Source: CALKJU01 sp035326425
GTDB lineage: Bacteria > Pseudomonadota > Alphaproteobacteria > Geminicoccales > Geminicoccaceae
Assembly (NCBI GenBank): GCA_035326425.1
Contig: DAOLFG010000004.1
Span: forward strand, 62,001-126,000
Reading direction: 5' to 3'
Length of the DNA: 64,000 nt
Below are positions 18,447 through 26,643 of the stretch, one piece after another; position 1 is the stretch's first letter; each line of letters starts with the position of its first letter. A program made the translations under genes and the position numbers. Below the pieces are notes generated by a model. The model was not told where the DNA came from. It worked only from the letters and a program-made list of their open reading frames with translations, and searched no databases.

Positions 18447-19310
18447 TCAACCCTTGCCCTTCCACGGCACCAGCAGCCGCTCCATCCAGCGCAGGAAGAG
18501 ATCGAACAGATAGGCCACCGCCCCGATCATCACGATGCCGAGGATCACGACCTCGGTGACGAGGAACTCGGCGGCGCTCAGCACCATGAAGCCGAGGCCG
18601 GCGGTGGCTGCCACCATCTCGGCCGCCACCAGCGTCGTCCACCCCACCCCGATGCCGATGCGCATGCCGGTGATGATCTCGGGCAGCGCCGCCGGCAGGA
18701 TCACGTGCAGGATGATCTGCGCCCGGCTGGCACCCATCGAGTAGGCCGCGTGGATCTGCTCGATCGCCACCGAGCGCACGCCGGCGCGCGTGCTCAGCAC
18801 CATGGGTGCCAGCATGGCGAGGAACAGCAGCACCACCTTCTGCAGCTCGTCGATGCCGAACCAGATGATGGTGAGCGGCAGGTAGGCGAGCGGCGGCAGC
18901 GGCCGGTAGAACTCGATCGGCGGGTCGAACACGCCGCGCAGCACGCGGTTGATGCCCATGCCGATGCCGACTGGGATCGCCAGCACCGCCGCCAGCACGA
19001 AGGCGCCGAACACCCGCGCCAGGCTCGCCAGGGTGTGGTGCAGCAGGCTGGCGCCGCCGAAGCCCTCGTTCATCACCCTGACGAAGCGGCGGGCGACCGC
19101 CTCCGGGGCTGGCAGGAACAGCGGCTTGATCAGGCCGAGCGCCGTCACCAGCCACCACAGGAACAGCAGCGCCACCACCGTCACGGCGCTGATGGCGATG
19201 CTGGAGCCCTGTCCCGGCGCGCCATAGGAGTCGCCGGGCCGGGCGGGCGGCTGGCGGAACAGCCTGGCCAGCAGGGGCGGCCTAGTCGTGGCCACCGGCC
19301 TCGTCCGCAT
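18447..19310 (-). CDS. tauC: taurine/sulfonate-type ABC transporter permease, TauC-like
   Basis: 287-residue permease of the BPD_transp_1 family, nitrate/sulfonate/taurine branch. About six helices are present. The conserved region FYRPLPPLAYLPLTIIWFGI and the EAA loop EQIHAAYSMGASRAQIILHVILP identify the TauC/SsuC type. It overlaps tauB by 29 nt if the first ATG is used; a GTG 15 nt further in is an alternative start. It is the last gene of a tauABC-like operon. Confidence 0.88.
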   Translation of the reverse strand: MRTRPVATTRPPLLARLFRQPPARPGDSYGAPGQGSSIAISAVTVVALLFLWWLVTALGLIKPLFLPAPEAVARRFVRVMNEGFGGASLLHHTLASLARVFGAFVLAAVLAIPVGIGMGINRVLRGVFDPPIEFYRPLPPLAYLPLTIIWFGIDELQKVVLLFLAMLAPMVLSTRAGVRSVAIEQIHAAYSMGASRAQIILHVILPAALPEIITGMRIGIGVGWTTLVAAEMVAATAGLGFMVLSAAEFLVTEVVILGIVMIGAVAYLFDLFLRWMERLLVPWKGKG

Positions 19311-20073
19311 AGATGATGTTGAGCACCTGCTCGCGCATGGCGATGAACTCGGGCCGCGACTTCACCTCGCGGGCGCTGCGGCCGGCCAGGAACTCCCGGC
19401 AGAACGACAATTCGTAGGTCTTGCGGATGCGCCCCGGCCGCGGCGACATGACAATCAGCCTGGTCGCCATGAACAGCGCCTCCTCGACGCTGTGGGTGAT
19501 GAAGAAGACCATCTTGCCGGTGGCCTGCCAGACCTTGAGGATCAGCTCCTGCACCTGCTCACGCGTCAGCGCGTCGAGAGCCCCCAGCGGCTCGTCCATG
19601 AGCAGCATCGCCGGATCGCTGGTGAGCGCCCGCGCCACGCCCACCCGCTGCTGCATGCCGCCGGAGAGCTGGTAGATCTTGTGCCCGGCGAAGCCGGCGA
19701 GGCCCACGAGCTCGAGGTTGCGCCGCGCCACCGCCTCGCGCTCGGTGCGCGAGCGGCCCTGCAGCTTGAGGCCGAAGGCGACGTTGTCGACGACGTCGAG
19801 CCAGGGCATCAGCGCGTGCTTCTGGAACACCACGCCGCGGTCGCGCCCCGGCCCGTCGATCGGCTTGCCGCCCAGCAGCACCTCCCCCAGCGTCGGCCGG
19901 ATGAACCCGGCCATGACGTTGAGGAAGGTGGTCTTGCCGCAGCCCGAGGCACCCAGCGCCACCACGAACTCGCCGGGCCCGATGGCCAGGCTCACGCGCT
20001 CCAGCGCATGAACCGCCTCGCCCTGCGGCCCGGGGTAGACGACCGAGACCTCGCGGGCCTCGAGCCCCGTCAT
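19282..20073 (-). CDS. tauB: taurine-type ABC transporter ATP-binding protein, TauB-like
   Basis: 263-residue ABC ATPase. Walker A is GASGCGKTT, the Q-loop region GVVFQKHALMPWLDVVDNVAFGL is characteristic of TauB/SsuB, the signature is LSGGMQQR, Walker B is LLMDEPLGALD and the H-loop FFITHSVEEALF. The start was chosen at the ATG 23 nt after the tauA stop. It energises the TauC-like permease. SsuB (alkanesulfonate) is an alternative; the binding protein favours taurine. Confidence 0.9.
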   Translation of the reverse strand: MTGLEAREVSVVYPGPQGEAVHALERVSLAIGPGEFVVALGASGCGKTTFLNVMAGFIRPTLGEVLLGGKPIDGPGRDRGVVFQKHALMPWLDVVDNVAFGLKLQGRSRTEREAVARRNLELVGLAGFAGHKIYQLSGGMQQRVGVARALTSDPAMLLMDEPLGALDALTREQVQELILKVWQATGKMVFFITHSVEEALFMATRLIVMSPRPGRIRKTYELSFCREFLAGRSAREVKSRPEFIAMREQVLNIIYADEAGGHD

Positions 20074-20096
20074 CCGGGGGCCGGTCGGATCGGCGC

Positions 20097-21146
20097 CTAG
20101 CCGCCGAGCTTCTGCGCCGCCTCGGCGAAGGCCGGTGTGACGAACTTGCCGTAGTCGGGCTGCAGCGCGTCGACGCGACCCTGCTCCTTGAGGAACTCGG
20201 AGGTGAACCTCAGCGCCTTGGCGACGCCGCCGTCGGCGCCGCCGCCGAGCCAGCGCGGCGAGGTCTGCTCGGCCAGCGTCGGGAAGCCGTAGAGCTCGAG
20301 CACGCCCGGCACGTCGGCGGGCTCGCCGCCGACCAGGTCGACGATGGCCTTCACCTCCGGTGAATCCGGGGTCCACTTGGCCTTGTTGTCGCGGTAGGCG
20401 GCGTCGGCCTCGGCCATGACCTTGACGAACTTCGCCATGAACTCGGGATTGTCCTTGGCGAAGGCGCTGTTGACCACCATGCCGTCGAAGGTGGCCTTGC
20501 CCTTGGCGCTGAGCTCGCCCGAGGTCACCATCACCTTGCCGTTCCCCTTGATCTTGCCGAGCGCCGGATCCCAGACGAAGGCGCCGTCGATGTCGCCGCG
20601 CTCCCAGGCGGCGACGATCTGGTTCGGCTGCATGTTGAGCAGCGTCACGTCCTGCGGGGTCAGCCCCCACAGCTCGAGCGCGTACATCATGTGGAAGTGG
20701 GTGGTCGAGACGAAGGGCACGCCGATCTTCTTGCCCTTCAGCGTCTTGGGATCGGCGATGTCGATGCCGGAGCCGTCGCGCACCACCAGTGCCTCGGCGG
20801 CGGCGATGTCCTCGACGATCCAGAACACCTCCATGTCGACGCCCTGCGACACGCCGGCGGCGATCGGGCTGGAGCCGGCGAGTGCTATCTGCACGTCACC
20901 CGAGGCCATGGCGGTGATCACCTTGGCGCCGCTGTCGAACTTCACCCAGTTGATCTTCCAGCCGGTCGCCTCCTCGAACTTGCCGCTGGCGATGGCGTAG
21001 GCATAGGGGTTGTAGATCAGCTGGTAGCCGACGGTGATCTCGTCGGCCCTCGCCCGCCCGGGCCACGCCGCGGCCGCAGCGCCCGCCGCGGCCAGGAGCG
21101 AAAGGACGGATCGCCGATGCATCGCTGGGAGCAGGTGCTGGGACAT
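20097..21146 (-). CDS. tauA: taurine ABC transporter substrate-binding protein, TauA-like
   Basis: 349-residue periplasmic binding protein with an Arg-Arg signal segment (HRRSVLSLLAAAGAAAAAWPG), so Tat export is possible, and cleavage near ARADEITVG. The segments YQLIYNPYAYAIASG, GSSPIAAGVSQGVDMEVFWI and VPFVSTTHFHMMYALELWG follow TauA closely. The ATG used has GGGAAG upstream; an ATG 24 nt downstream is possible. It heads the tauABC operon. Taurine is the likely ligand; other short sulfonates cannot be excluded. No taurine dioxygenase or Tpa-like catabolic gene is nearby. Confidence 0.9.
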   Translation of the reverse strand: MSQHLLPAMHRRSVLSLLAAAGAAAAAWPGRARADEITVGYQLIYNPYAYAIASGKFEEATGWKINWVKFDSGAKVITAMASGDVQIALAGSSPIAAGVSQGVDMEVFWIVEDIAAAEALVVRDGSGIDIADPKTLKGKKIGVPFVSTTHFHMMYALELWGLTPQDVTLLNMQPNQIVAAWERGDIDGAFVWDPALGKIKGNGKVMVTSGELSAKGKATFDGMVVNSAFAKDNPEFMAKFVKVMAEADAAYRDNKAKWTPDSPEVKAIVDLVGGEPADVPGVLELYGFPTLAEQTSPRWLGGGADGGVAKALRFTSEFLKEQGRVDALQPDYGKFVTPAFAEAAQKLGG

Positions 21147-21241
21147 GGCTTGGCTTCCCACCTGTTGAGGCGCCGTCTCGGTCGCGGCGCTGCTTTCTGC
21201 CTATGGCGAGCTAACCAAGGATCGGCGGGCGTGCCAAGCCG

Positions 21242-21733
21242 CTATCGCGCTGCAACACAGGATGAGAGGAAGTCCTCGATGCGCCGCGGAATGTCGGTCT
21301 CCAACCGGTAGGCGACTGGTTTGCCCTGTCGCGCCATCGCCCGGCGCAGGGCGGGTTCGAGTCCGGCCGGCTCCTCACAGACCTCGATCGGCTGGGTCTC
21401 GGCGAGCCGGCGCAGCAGCGCGCGCTGGTCGTTGGTCGGATTGGCCGCGCGCGTGGTACCGCGACGCGGCATGGCGACGATCGGCCGGCGCGCGCGCATG
21501 GCCTCGCCGAGAATGCCCATGCCGCCGTGGCAGACGACGACGCGGGCGGCGGCGAGATGCCGGTGGAACGCCTCGTCCGGCAGGAATCGCTGCCAGCGCA
21601 GCGCCAGCGGCAGGAAACGGCCATCGCCGATCTGTGCCAGGCCGCCGAGCCCGATGGCGGCGGCGGCACGGTCGGCTGCGACGACCAGCTCGTCGAAGCC
21701 GTTGGCGGAGGTGCCGACGGCGACGAAGATCAC
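21242..21733 (-). CDS. Alg13/PssE-like glycosyltransferase catalytic subunit
   Basis: 163 residues. It corresponds to the C-terminal, nucleotide-sugar-binding half of a GT28 (MurG-like) enzyme. The N-terminus IFVAVGTSANGFDELVVAAD and the donor-site motif VVCHGGMGILGEAM with the following PRRGTTRAANPTNDQRALL are typical of Alg13 and rhizobial PssE. The start is GTG, overlapping the stop of the Alg14-like gene (GTGA). In the family, Alg14/PssD anchors this subunit to the membrane and together they transfer a sugar (GlcNAc or glucuronic acid) onto a lipid-linked acceptor. Which sugar is used here is unknown. Confidence 0.87.
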   Translation of the reverse strand: MIFVAVGTSANGFDELVVAADRAAAAIGLGGLAQIGDGRFLPLALRWQRFLPDEAFHRHLAAARVVVCHGGMGILGEAMRARRPIVAMPRRGTTRAANPTNDQRALLRRLAETQPIEVCEEPAGLEPALRRAMARQGKPVAYRLETDIPRRIEDFLSSCVAAR

Positions 21734-22197
21734 AGCAGCGGGCCGCTCGCCAGCTGGGCGCGCGGGAAGGCGGCGAGCTTCTCGGGCCAGGGCACGATGA
21801 ACAGGTCGGCGAACGGATAGGCCAGCCTGCCCGTCAGCGAGGGCGCCAGCGTCGCTCCGCTCTCGATGTAGACGACCCTGGCGCCGAGCAGCTTGCCGAG
21901 CACGATCGCCGGCAAGGCCACGTCGGCGCCGGTGGACAGCACCAGGGCCGGCCGTTCGCGCAGCATGATCCGCAGGGTCTGCCAGACGGCGATCAGTGTC
22001 CGCCAGGGCGACCGCCGCGGGTGCGCCACATGATAGAGCCGGGCGTTTCCAGGCCGGACCCGGCGGCCGCCGGCGAAGGTGATGTGGAAGCAGTCGGCGA
22101 AGCGGATGCCGGCGGTGGCGCGCTCGAGCTCCGCCAGATGCCCGCCCGGCGAGTAGGCCCAGCAGCTCCGCCGGCGCTCGATCCAGCCGCCGCTCAC
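21730..22197 (-). CDS. Alg14/PssD-like glycosyltransferase membrane-anchor subunit
   Basis: 155 residues, the N-terminal half of a split GT28 enzyme. SPGGHLAELER is the hallmark acceptor-site loop of Alg14/PssD (GGHLxE), followed by STGADVALPAIVLGKLLGARVVYIES. The GTG start overlaps the stop of the upstream nucleotidyltransferase gene (GTGA), and its own stop overlaps the next GTG, so three genes are translationally coupled. The frame extends further upstream but would then overlap the nucleotidyltransferase gene. Confidence 0.85.
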   Translation of the reverse strand: MSGGWIERRRSCWAYSPGGHLAELERATAGIRFADCFHITFAGGRRVRPGNARLYHVAHPRRSPWRTLIAVWQTLRIMLRERPALVLSTGADVALPAIVLGKLLGARVVYIESGATLAPSLTGRLAYPFADLFIVPWPEKLAAFPRAQLASGPLL

Positions 22198-22874
22198 GGC
22201 AGGGCCACGAGCGGCCGGTCCGCGAACTGGCGCAGAATCTCGCCGCGTCTGTCGAGCACGACCAGCCATGGCTCGGACGGATCGAACCGCCGCAGCGAGG
22301 CCGCGCCGTCATAGGCGTAGGCGTCGAGCGGCACGCCCGAAAGGAAGGCGCGGGCACGCAGCCGCAGCAGGAGGAGGTTCACCCGCAGCCACGCCCGCCT
22401 GCCGCTCGGAAACACCAGCCGCAGGTCCAGGTCCGACCGCGGCCCAAGCGCATCCTCCCCGCCGGAGCCGATGAGCACGGCCTCGTAGAGAAATCCGCTG
22501 CGGCGCAGCTCGCCGGTCACCGATTCCATGAAGGCGCGCAGATGCTCGGCGCTGCCCCGGTAGAACCGGCAGTAGCGGGCGCAGACCCAGAACTGACCGT
22601 TCAGCGTGAAGCCGAGGCTATGGGCGACCGCCAGCGAGGCCATGGCGGCCGCGGCCGTTCCGAGCCCCAGGCCCACCAGGACAGGCAGCAGGGCCAGCCC
22701 CACCGCTGCCTCGGCCAGCAGGCGGAAGCTCAGCTCCTTGGTGTCCATGCCGCGCATGCCCTGCATCACCCAGTTGACGGCGAGCGCGAACAGGCATGTC
22801 CGCATCGCCGCTCGCACCCAGGAACTGCGCGGCGCGAACGGATAGCGCTTCGTCTTGACGGGATTGAGTGACAC
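22194..22874 (-). CDS. membrane-anchored nucleotidyltransferase-domain protein
   Basis: 226 residues. The N-terminal half has hydrophobic segments (roughly residues 22-42 and 52-90) and a short FWVCARYCRFYRGS linker. The C-terminal half carries a pol-beta/MNT nucleotidyltransferase signature: GSGG followed by SDLDL in LIGSGGEDALGPRSDLDLRL, with a further Asp in VPLDAYAYD. This gives the three acidic residues needed for two-metal catalysis. Function is not known to me. Its GTGA coupling to the PssD/PssE-like pair suggests it modifies, or controls through nucleotidylation, the same glycan step. It could also bind nucleotides without transfer. Confidence 0.75.
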   Translation of the reverse strand: MSLNPVKTKRYPFAPRSSWVRAAMRTCLFALAVNWVMQGMRGMDTKELSFRLLAEAAVGLALLPVLVGLGLGTAAAAMASLAVAHSLGFTLNGQFWVCARYCRFYRGSAEHLRAFMESVTGELRRSGFLYEAVLIGSGGEDALGPRSDLDLRLVFPSGRRAWLRVNLLLLRLRARAFLSGVPLDAYAYDGAASLRRFDPSEPWLVVLDRRGEILRQFADRPLVALP

Positions 22875-22881
22875 GATAAAA

Positions 22882-22910
22882 TTTCAACCATAAATTGAAA
22901 CTCGGGTCAA
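22882..22910. promoter_or_regulatory. AT-rich divergent promoter with TTTCAA-N7-TTGAAA dyad
   Basis: The 76-nt gap between divergent glycan genes holds an exact inverted repeat TTTCAA (22882-22887) / TTGAAA (22895-22900) in an AT-rich island. On the minus strand TTGACC (22910-22905), 18 nt, then TGAAAT forms a fair promoter for the nucleotidyltransferase-pssD-pssE unit, with the dyad inside it. The minus-strand sequence ending CAATTTATGGTTGA recurs near the right end of the window. Confidence 0.55.
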
Positions 22911-22950
22911 TCTCGCTCATTGTCGCGACGAACGGCCCGGAAGGCACGGC

Positions 22951-24135
22951 TTGCGCATCCTCGCCCTCTCGATCCTGCTCCTGCTCCTGTCCTTCGCGTT
23001 CCTGGCCGCGGCACCGGCGCAGGCGCTCGACCTCCAGGCGACGCGGACCATCGGCTTCCCGCTGACCGTCGCCGCGCTCGCGACGGTGGCGGCCGGATGG
23101 CGGCCCGCCGTTCCCGCACCGCACGATGCGGCTCCCCTGATCCTGCTCGGGCTGCTGGCGGTCATGGCGATCGTGGAGATGCCGCGCGGCCTCGATCCGA
23201 TGGGCTACAAGCTGGCCCTGCCGATCGCGGCGCTGCTGGCGGCCCCACGGATCGCGCTGCTGCTGGACGGGGTCGACGTCGCGCGCGCCGTCCGGGCACT
23301 GCTCGCGATCTATGTGACGATCACCGCGCTCGCCGTCTGGTGGAACGGCGCCGGCGGGCTGGTCCGGGGTTACGACGGCATCGAGCGGCTCGACGTCACC
23401 GGCAGCGTGGTCACCCACGCCAGCCTGTGCGCGGTCCATGTCGTGCTGGCGATCGGCACCCTCCTACATGGCCGGCGGTGGTCCGAAGCGCCGGTCGCCG
23501 TAGCCACCGGCCTCGCGGCGCTGGCCATGATCTTTCTCTCGGGCACACGCACCGCACTCGTCACCTGGGGCCTGTTCATGGCGCTGTCGCTGGCCGGCGG
23601 CAGGCGGCGGCTGGGCGAGATGCTGGCCCTGACCGGCGGCCTCGCCACGGCGCTGGTCCTCCACACGGCCCTGGTGAGCGACAGCTTCGCCCTCCGCCTG
23701 CAGGGCGGCCAGGACGCCTACGGCTCGGGCCGGTCGCACAGCATCGCCGCCTGGCTGGGTCGCCTGGTCGACGAGCCGCTCGGCATCGGCCTGGGCACCA
23801 TCCGCCGGGAGCTGGCGATCGAGCGGCCCGCCATCGACGGCGAGCGCATGCTGGAGTGGCCGCACAACGAGGTCGTCAGGCTGACCGTCGAGGGCGGCCC
23901 GCTCGGCCTCGTGCTGATCCTCGGGCTGCTGGCCTGCACCGCCCGCATGGCGCTGCGCGGCGCCAGGGCCGCCACCGATCCGTTGCGCCGCGACCTCCTG
24001 CTGGTGCTGGTGGCCGACGTCATCGCCGAGAGCATGCTGCAGAACTTCTTCAACGGCATCTACCAGGCGACGGCGTTCCTGCTACTGATCGGCATTCTGG
24101 CCACCCCTCTGTCGGCCCGCCCGCAGCCGGGATAG
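22951..24135 (+). CDS. O-antigen ligase/polymerase (WaaL/Wzy-like) membrane protein
   Basis: 394 residues with about ten hydrophobic helices. The large periplasmic loop contains RSHSIAAWLGRLVDEPLGIGLG and, near residue 310, WPHNEVVRLTVEGGPLGLVLIL. The H-N-x-x-x-x-x-x-x-E-x-G-x-x-G pattern is typical of Wzy_C/WaaL proteins. The start is TTG with GGAAGG about 7 nt upstream; no ATG fits. It joins or polymerises lipid-linked oligosaccharide in the periplasm. It is divergent from the pssDE-like unit and shares its AT-rich promoter region. Confidence 0.85.
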   Translation: MRILALSILLLLLSFAFLAAAPAQALDLQATRTIGFPLTVAALATVAAGWRPAVPAPHDAAPLILLGLLAVMAIVEMPRGLDPMGYKLALPIAALLAAPRIALLLDGVDVARAVRALLAIYVTITALAVWWNGAGGLVRGYDGIERLDVTGSVVTHASLCAVHVVLAIGTLLHGRRWSEAPVAVATGLAALAMIFLSGTRTALVTWGLFMALSLAGGRRRLGEMLALTGGLATALVLHTALVSDSFALRLQGGQDAYGSGRSHSIAAWLGRLVDEPLGIGLGTIRRELAIERPAIDGERMLEWPHNEVVRLTVEGGPLGLVLILGLLACTARMALRGARAATDPLRRDLLLVLVADVIAESMLQNFFNGIYQATAFLLLIGILATPLSARPQPG

Positions 24136-24140
24136 ACAGT

Positions 24141-24158
24141 GTCTCCCGACCGGGAGAC
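24141..24158 (+). other. 7-bp hairpin sequestering the Shine-Dalgarno of the acyl-CoA ligase gene
   Basis: GTCTCCC (24141-24147), loop GACC, then GGGAGAC (24152-24158). The right arm is the apparent Shine-Dalgarno sequence, 5 nt before the ATG at 24164. Pairing would hide it. The hairpin may also act as a weak terminator for the preceding gene, though no T run follows. Confidence 0.6.
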
Positions 24159-24163
24159 GGCCC

Positions 24164-25783
24164 ATGCAAGACGACGCCGACATCTTCGAGGCAGGGCTCG
24201 GCAAGGGTCCGGCCAACTGGCAGGCCCTGACGCCGCTCGACTTCCTGGCCTGGGCCGCCTCGGTGTTCGGCGAGCGCACCGGGGTCGTCTATGGCGCCGA
24301 CAGCCTCACCTACGGTGAGCTCGACCGCCGCTGCCGCCGTCTCGCCAGCGGGCTGCGCCGGCTGGGCGTGGGTCCGGGCGACACGGTGGCGGTGATGTGC
24401 CCGAACATCCCGCCGATGCTGGAGGCGCACTACGGCATCCCGATGGCGGGCGCCGTGCTGAACGCCCTCAACACCCGGCTGGATGCCGCCTCGATCGCCT
24501 TCATCCTGCAGCACGGCGAGGCGAAGGTGCTGATCGCCGACACCGAGTACGCGCCGATCGTCCATGCCGCCGTCGCCTCGGCCGGCCGAGACATCACGGT
24601 CGTCGACGTCATGGACCCGGCCGCGCCGGGCGAGCGTGCCGGCCGGCTCGACTACGAGGAGCTGCTGGCGTCCGGCGATCCGGCCTTCGCCTGGGAGCGG
24701 CCGGCCGACGAGTGGCAGGCGATCTCGCTCTGCTACACCTCGGGCACCACCGGCAATCCCAAGGGCGTCGTCTACCACCACCGCGGCGCCTGCCTGAACG
24801 CGCTGGGCAACGCGCTGGTGTTCCGGCTGAGCCCACGGAGCGTCTACCTGTGGACGCTGCCGATGTTCCACTGCAACGGCTGGACCTACACCTGGGCGGT
24901 TACGGCGGTCGGCGGCACCCACGTCTGCCTGCGCAAGGTCGACCCGGCGGTGATCTTCCCGCTGCTGCGCGACCAGGGCGTCACCCATCTCTGCGGCGCG
25001 CCCATCGTGCTCAACACGCTGCTCCATGCGCCCGAGCAGGTGAAGGTCCCCTTCCCCCAGACCATCGAGGTCGCGACCGGTGGCGCGGCACCGCCGAGCG
25101 CGGTCATCGCCGCCATGGAGCGCATGGGCTTTCGCGTCCTGCACCTCTACGGCCTGACCGAATCCTACGGTCCCGCCACCTGGTGCCCGCCCCAGCCCTC
25201 CTGGCCCGCCGAGCAGCGGGCCGCCCGCATGGCCCGCCAGGGCGTGCGCTACCCGACGCTGCCCGAGCTGCAGGTGGCGGACCCGGTCACGATGGCCCCG
25301 GCCCCGCCCGATGGCGAGACGCTGGGCGAGATCATGTTCCGCGGCCACACCGTGATGAAGGGCTATCTGAAGAACCCGTCGGCCACCGCCGAGGCCTTCC
25401 GCGGCGGCTGGTACCACACCGGCGACCTCGCCGTGCTGCATCCCGACGGCTACGCCGAGGTCAAGGACCGCAACAAGGACATCATCATCTCCGGCGGCGA
25501 GAACATCTCCTCGCTCGAGGTCGAGGAGGTGCTCTACCGCCACCCCGCGGTGATGGAGGCGGCGGTCGTCGCCAGGCCCGACGAGAGATGGGGCGAGACC
25601 CCTTGCGCCTTCGTGACGCCGAAGCCGGGGGTCGAGCCGCCCACGGCCGAGGCGATCATCGCCTGGTGCCGCGAGCACCTGGCCCACTACAAGGCGCCGA
25701 GGCATGTGGTGTTCGGCCCGCTGCCCAAGACCAGCACGGGCAAGATCCAGAAGTTCGAGCTGCGGGAACGGGCGCGGGGCTAG
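24164..25783 (+). CDS. acyl-CoA synthetase (AMP-binding)
   Basis: 539-residue ANL-family adenylating enzyme. The phosphate loop is YTSGTTGNPKGVVYHHRG, the A5-like motif LYGLTESYGPATW, the A7/A8 region YHTGDLAVLHPDGYAEVKDR and the C-terminal lysine motif KTSTGKIQKFELR. MFHCNGWTYTWAVTAVGGTHVCLRK places it near the medium-chain fatty-acid and methylmercaptopropionate (DmdB-like) CoA ligases. It activates a carboxylate to acyl-AMP and then acyl-CoA in the cytoplasm. No beta-oxidation genes surround it, so its substrate is open. Its TAG overlaps the TAG of the convergent hydrolase in a shared CTAG. Confidence 0.93.
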   Translation: MQDDADIFEAGLGKGPANWQALTPLDFLAWAASVFGERTGVVYGADSLTYGELDRRCRRLASGLRRLGVGPGDTVAVMCPNIPPMLEAHYGIPMAGAVLNALNTRLDAASIAFILQHGEAKVLIADTEYAPIVHAAVASAGRDITVVDVMDPAAPGERAGRLDYEELLASGDPAFAWERPADEWQAISLCYTSGTTGNPKGVVYHHRGACLNALGNALVFRLSPRSVYLWTLPMFHCNGWTYTWAVTAVGGTHVCLRKVDPAVIFPLLRDQGVTHLCGAPIVLNTLLHAPEQVKVPFPQTIEVATGGAAPPSAVIAAMERMGFRVLHLYGLTESYGPATWCPPQPSWPAEQRAARMARQGVRYPTLPELQVADPVTMAPAPPDGETLGEIMFRGHTVMKGYLKNPSATAEAFRGGWYHTGDLAVLHPDGYAEVKDRNKDIIISGGENISSLEVEEVLYRHPAVMEAAVVARPDERWGETPCAFVTPKPGVEPPTAEAIIAWCREHLAHYKAPRHVVFGPLPKTSTGKIQKFELRERARG

Positions 25784-26562
25784 GCGACCAGCGCCTCCAG
25801 CACCGGCTTCGGCCGCTCCAGCATCATCATGTGGCCCGCCGCCGGAACGGTGACGATGCGGGCACCGCCGATCATGCCGCCCAGCCTCTGCCCCTGCCTC
25901 GCCGGCGTCATCCGATCCTGCGCCCCGCAGATCACGAGCGTCGGACAGAAGACCGCAGCAGCCCTCGCCTCACCGTCCGCATAAGTGTTGCAGGCCGAGA
26001 GATCGGCCGCCAGCACGCCCGGGCGCGACGCCTCCAGCAGTCGGCGCGCGCTGGTGGCGAGCGACACGCCGGGAGTACCGCCGCCGGTGAGCTTGGCCGA
26101 GGCGCCGATGCCCCAATCGGCGATCATCGCCGCTGCCCGCGGCAGATCCTGCGCCGCCGCCGCGAGCAGGCCCGGATGGACCGGCATGCGGGGTGCCGCA
26201 CCGAGCAGCGCCAGCCCCTCGACACGCCCAGGCGCGGTCGCCGCGGTCTCGAGGGCGATCAGCGCGCCCATCGAATGCCCCGCCAGCGTCGCCCGCCCGA
26301 CCCCGAGCCGATCGAGCAGCCTCACCACCCATGCCGCCGACCGGGCGATAGCCGTCGCCGCCTCGCCGGCCGACCGGCCGTGGCCCGGCAGGTCGACGGC
26401 GAGACTGTTGCGGTCATGGAAGGACTTGGCCCTGGCCTGCAGCGTCCAGACGCTGTGATCCATGCCGGCACCGTGCAGCCAGACGATGCTGGCGGTCTCC
26501 GGCCGGAACGGCCTTCCCCAATCGCACACATGCACGGCCTCGCCGTCGAGATCGAGCTGCAT
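25780..26562 (-). CDS. alpha/beta hydrolase
   Basis: 260-residue alpha/beta-fold hydrolase. The oxyanion strand is VWLHGAGMDHSVW, the nucleophile elbow LAGHSMGALIALE (G-H-S-M-G), the acid Asp in VICGAQDRMTP and the base His in PAAGHMMMLERP. The ATG is preceded by GGGGGAGAC. Substrate unknown. Its stop codon overlaps the convergent acyl-CoA synthetase stop in the palindrome CTAG, so the two transcripts are antisense at their 3' ends. Confidence 0.9.
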   Translation of the reverse strand: MQLDLDGEAVHVCDWGRPFRPETASIVWLHGAGMDHSVWTLQARAKSFHDRNSLAVDLPGHGRSAGEAATAIARSAAWVVRLLDRLGVGRATLAGHSMGALIALETAATAPGRVEGLALLGAAPRMPVHPGLLAAAAQDLPRAAAMIADWGIGASAKLTGGGTPGVSLATSARRLLEASRPGVLAADLSACNTYADGEARAAAVFCPTLVICGAQDRMTPARQGQRLGGMIGGARIVTVPAAGHMMMLERPKPVLEALVA

Positions 26563-26605
26563 CCCGTCTCCCCCGGAACCGGGGCGAGCATAGGCGCTGT
26601 CGACG

Positions 26606-26637
26606 GGCCGCGGCGAGGGCCCCGTCTCGCCGCGGCC
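26606..26637 (-). terminator. 12-bp GC-rich terminator hairpin after the tailspike-like gene
   Basis: GGCCGCGGCGAG (26606-26617) pairs exactly with 26626-26637 across an 8-nt loop. It begins 7 nt past the stop of the minus-strand tailspike-like gene. There is no T run, but the stem is strong enough to mark the end of the transcript. Confidence 0.55.
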
Positions 26638-26643
26638 GGCCGG

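Noticed and set aside
21200..21240. Sigma-54 promoter before tauA (TTGGCACG on the minus strand)
   Set aside because: The -24-like part is good, but at the correct distance the -12 element reads CCGAT, not TTGC; the required GC dinucleotide is missing.
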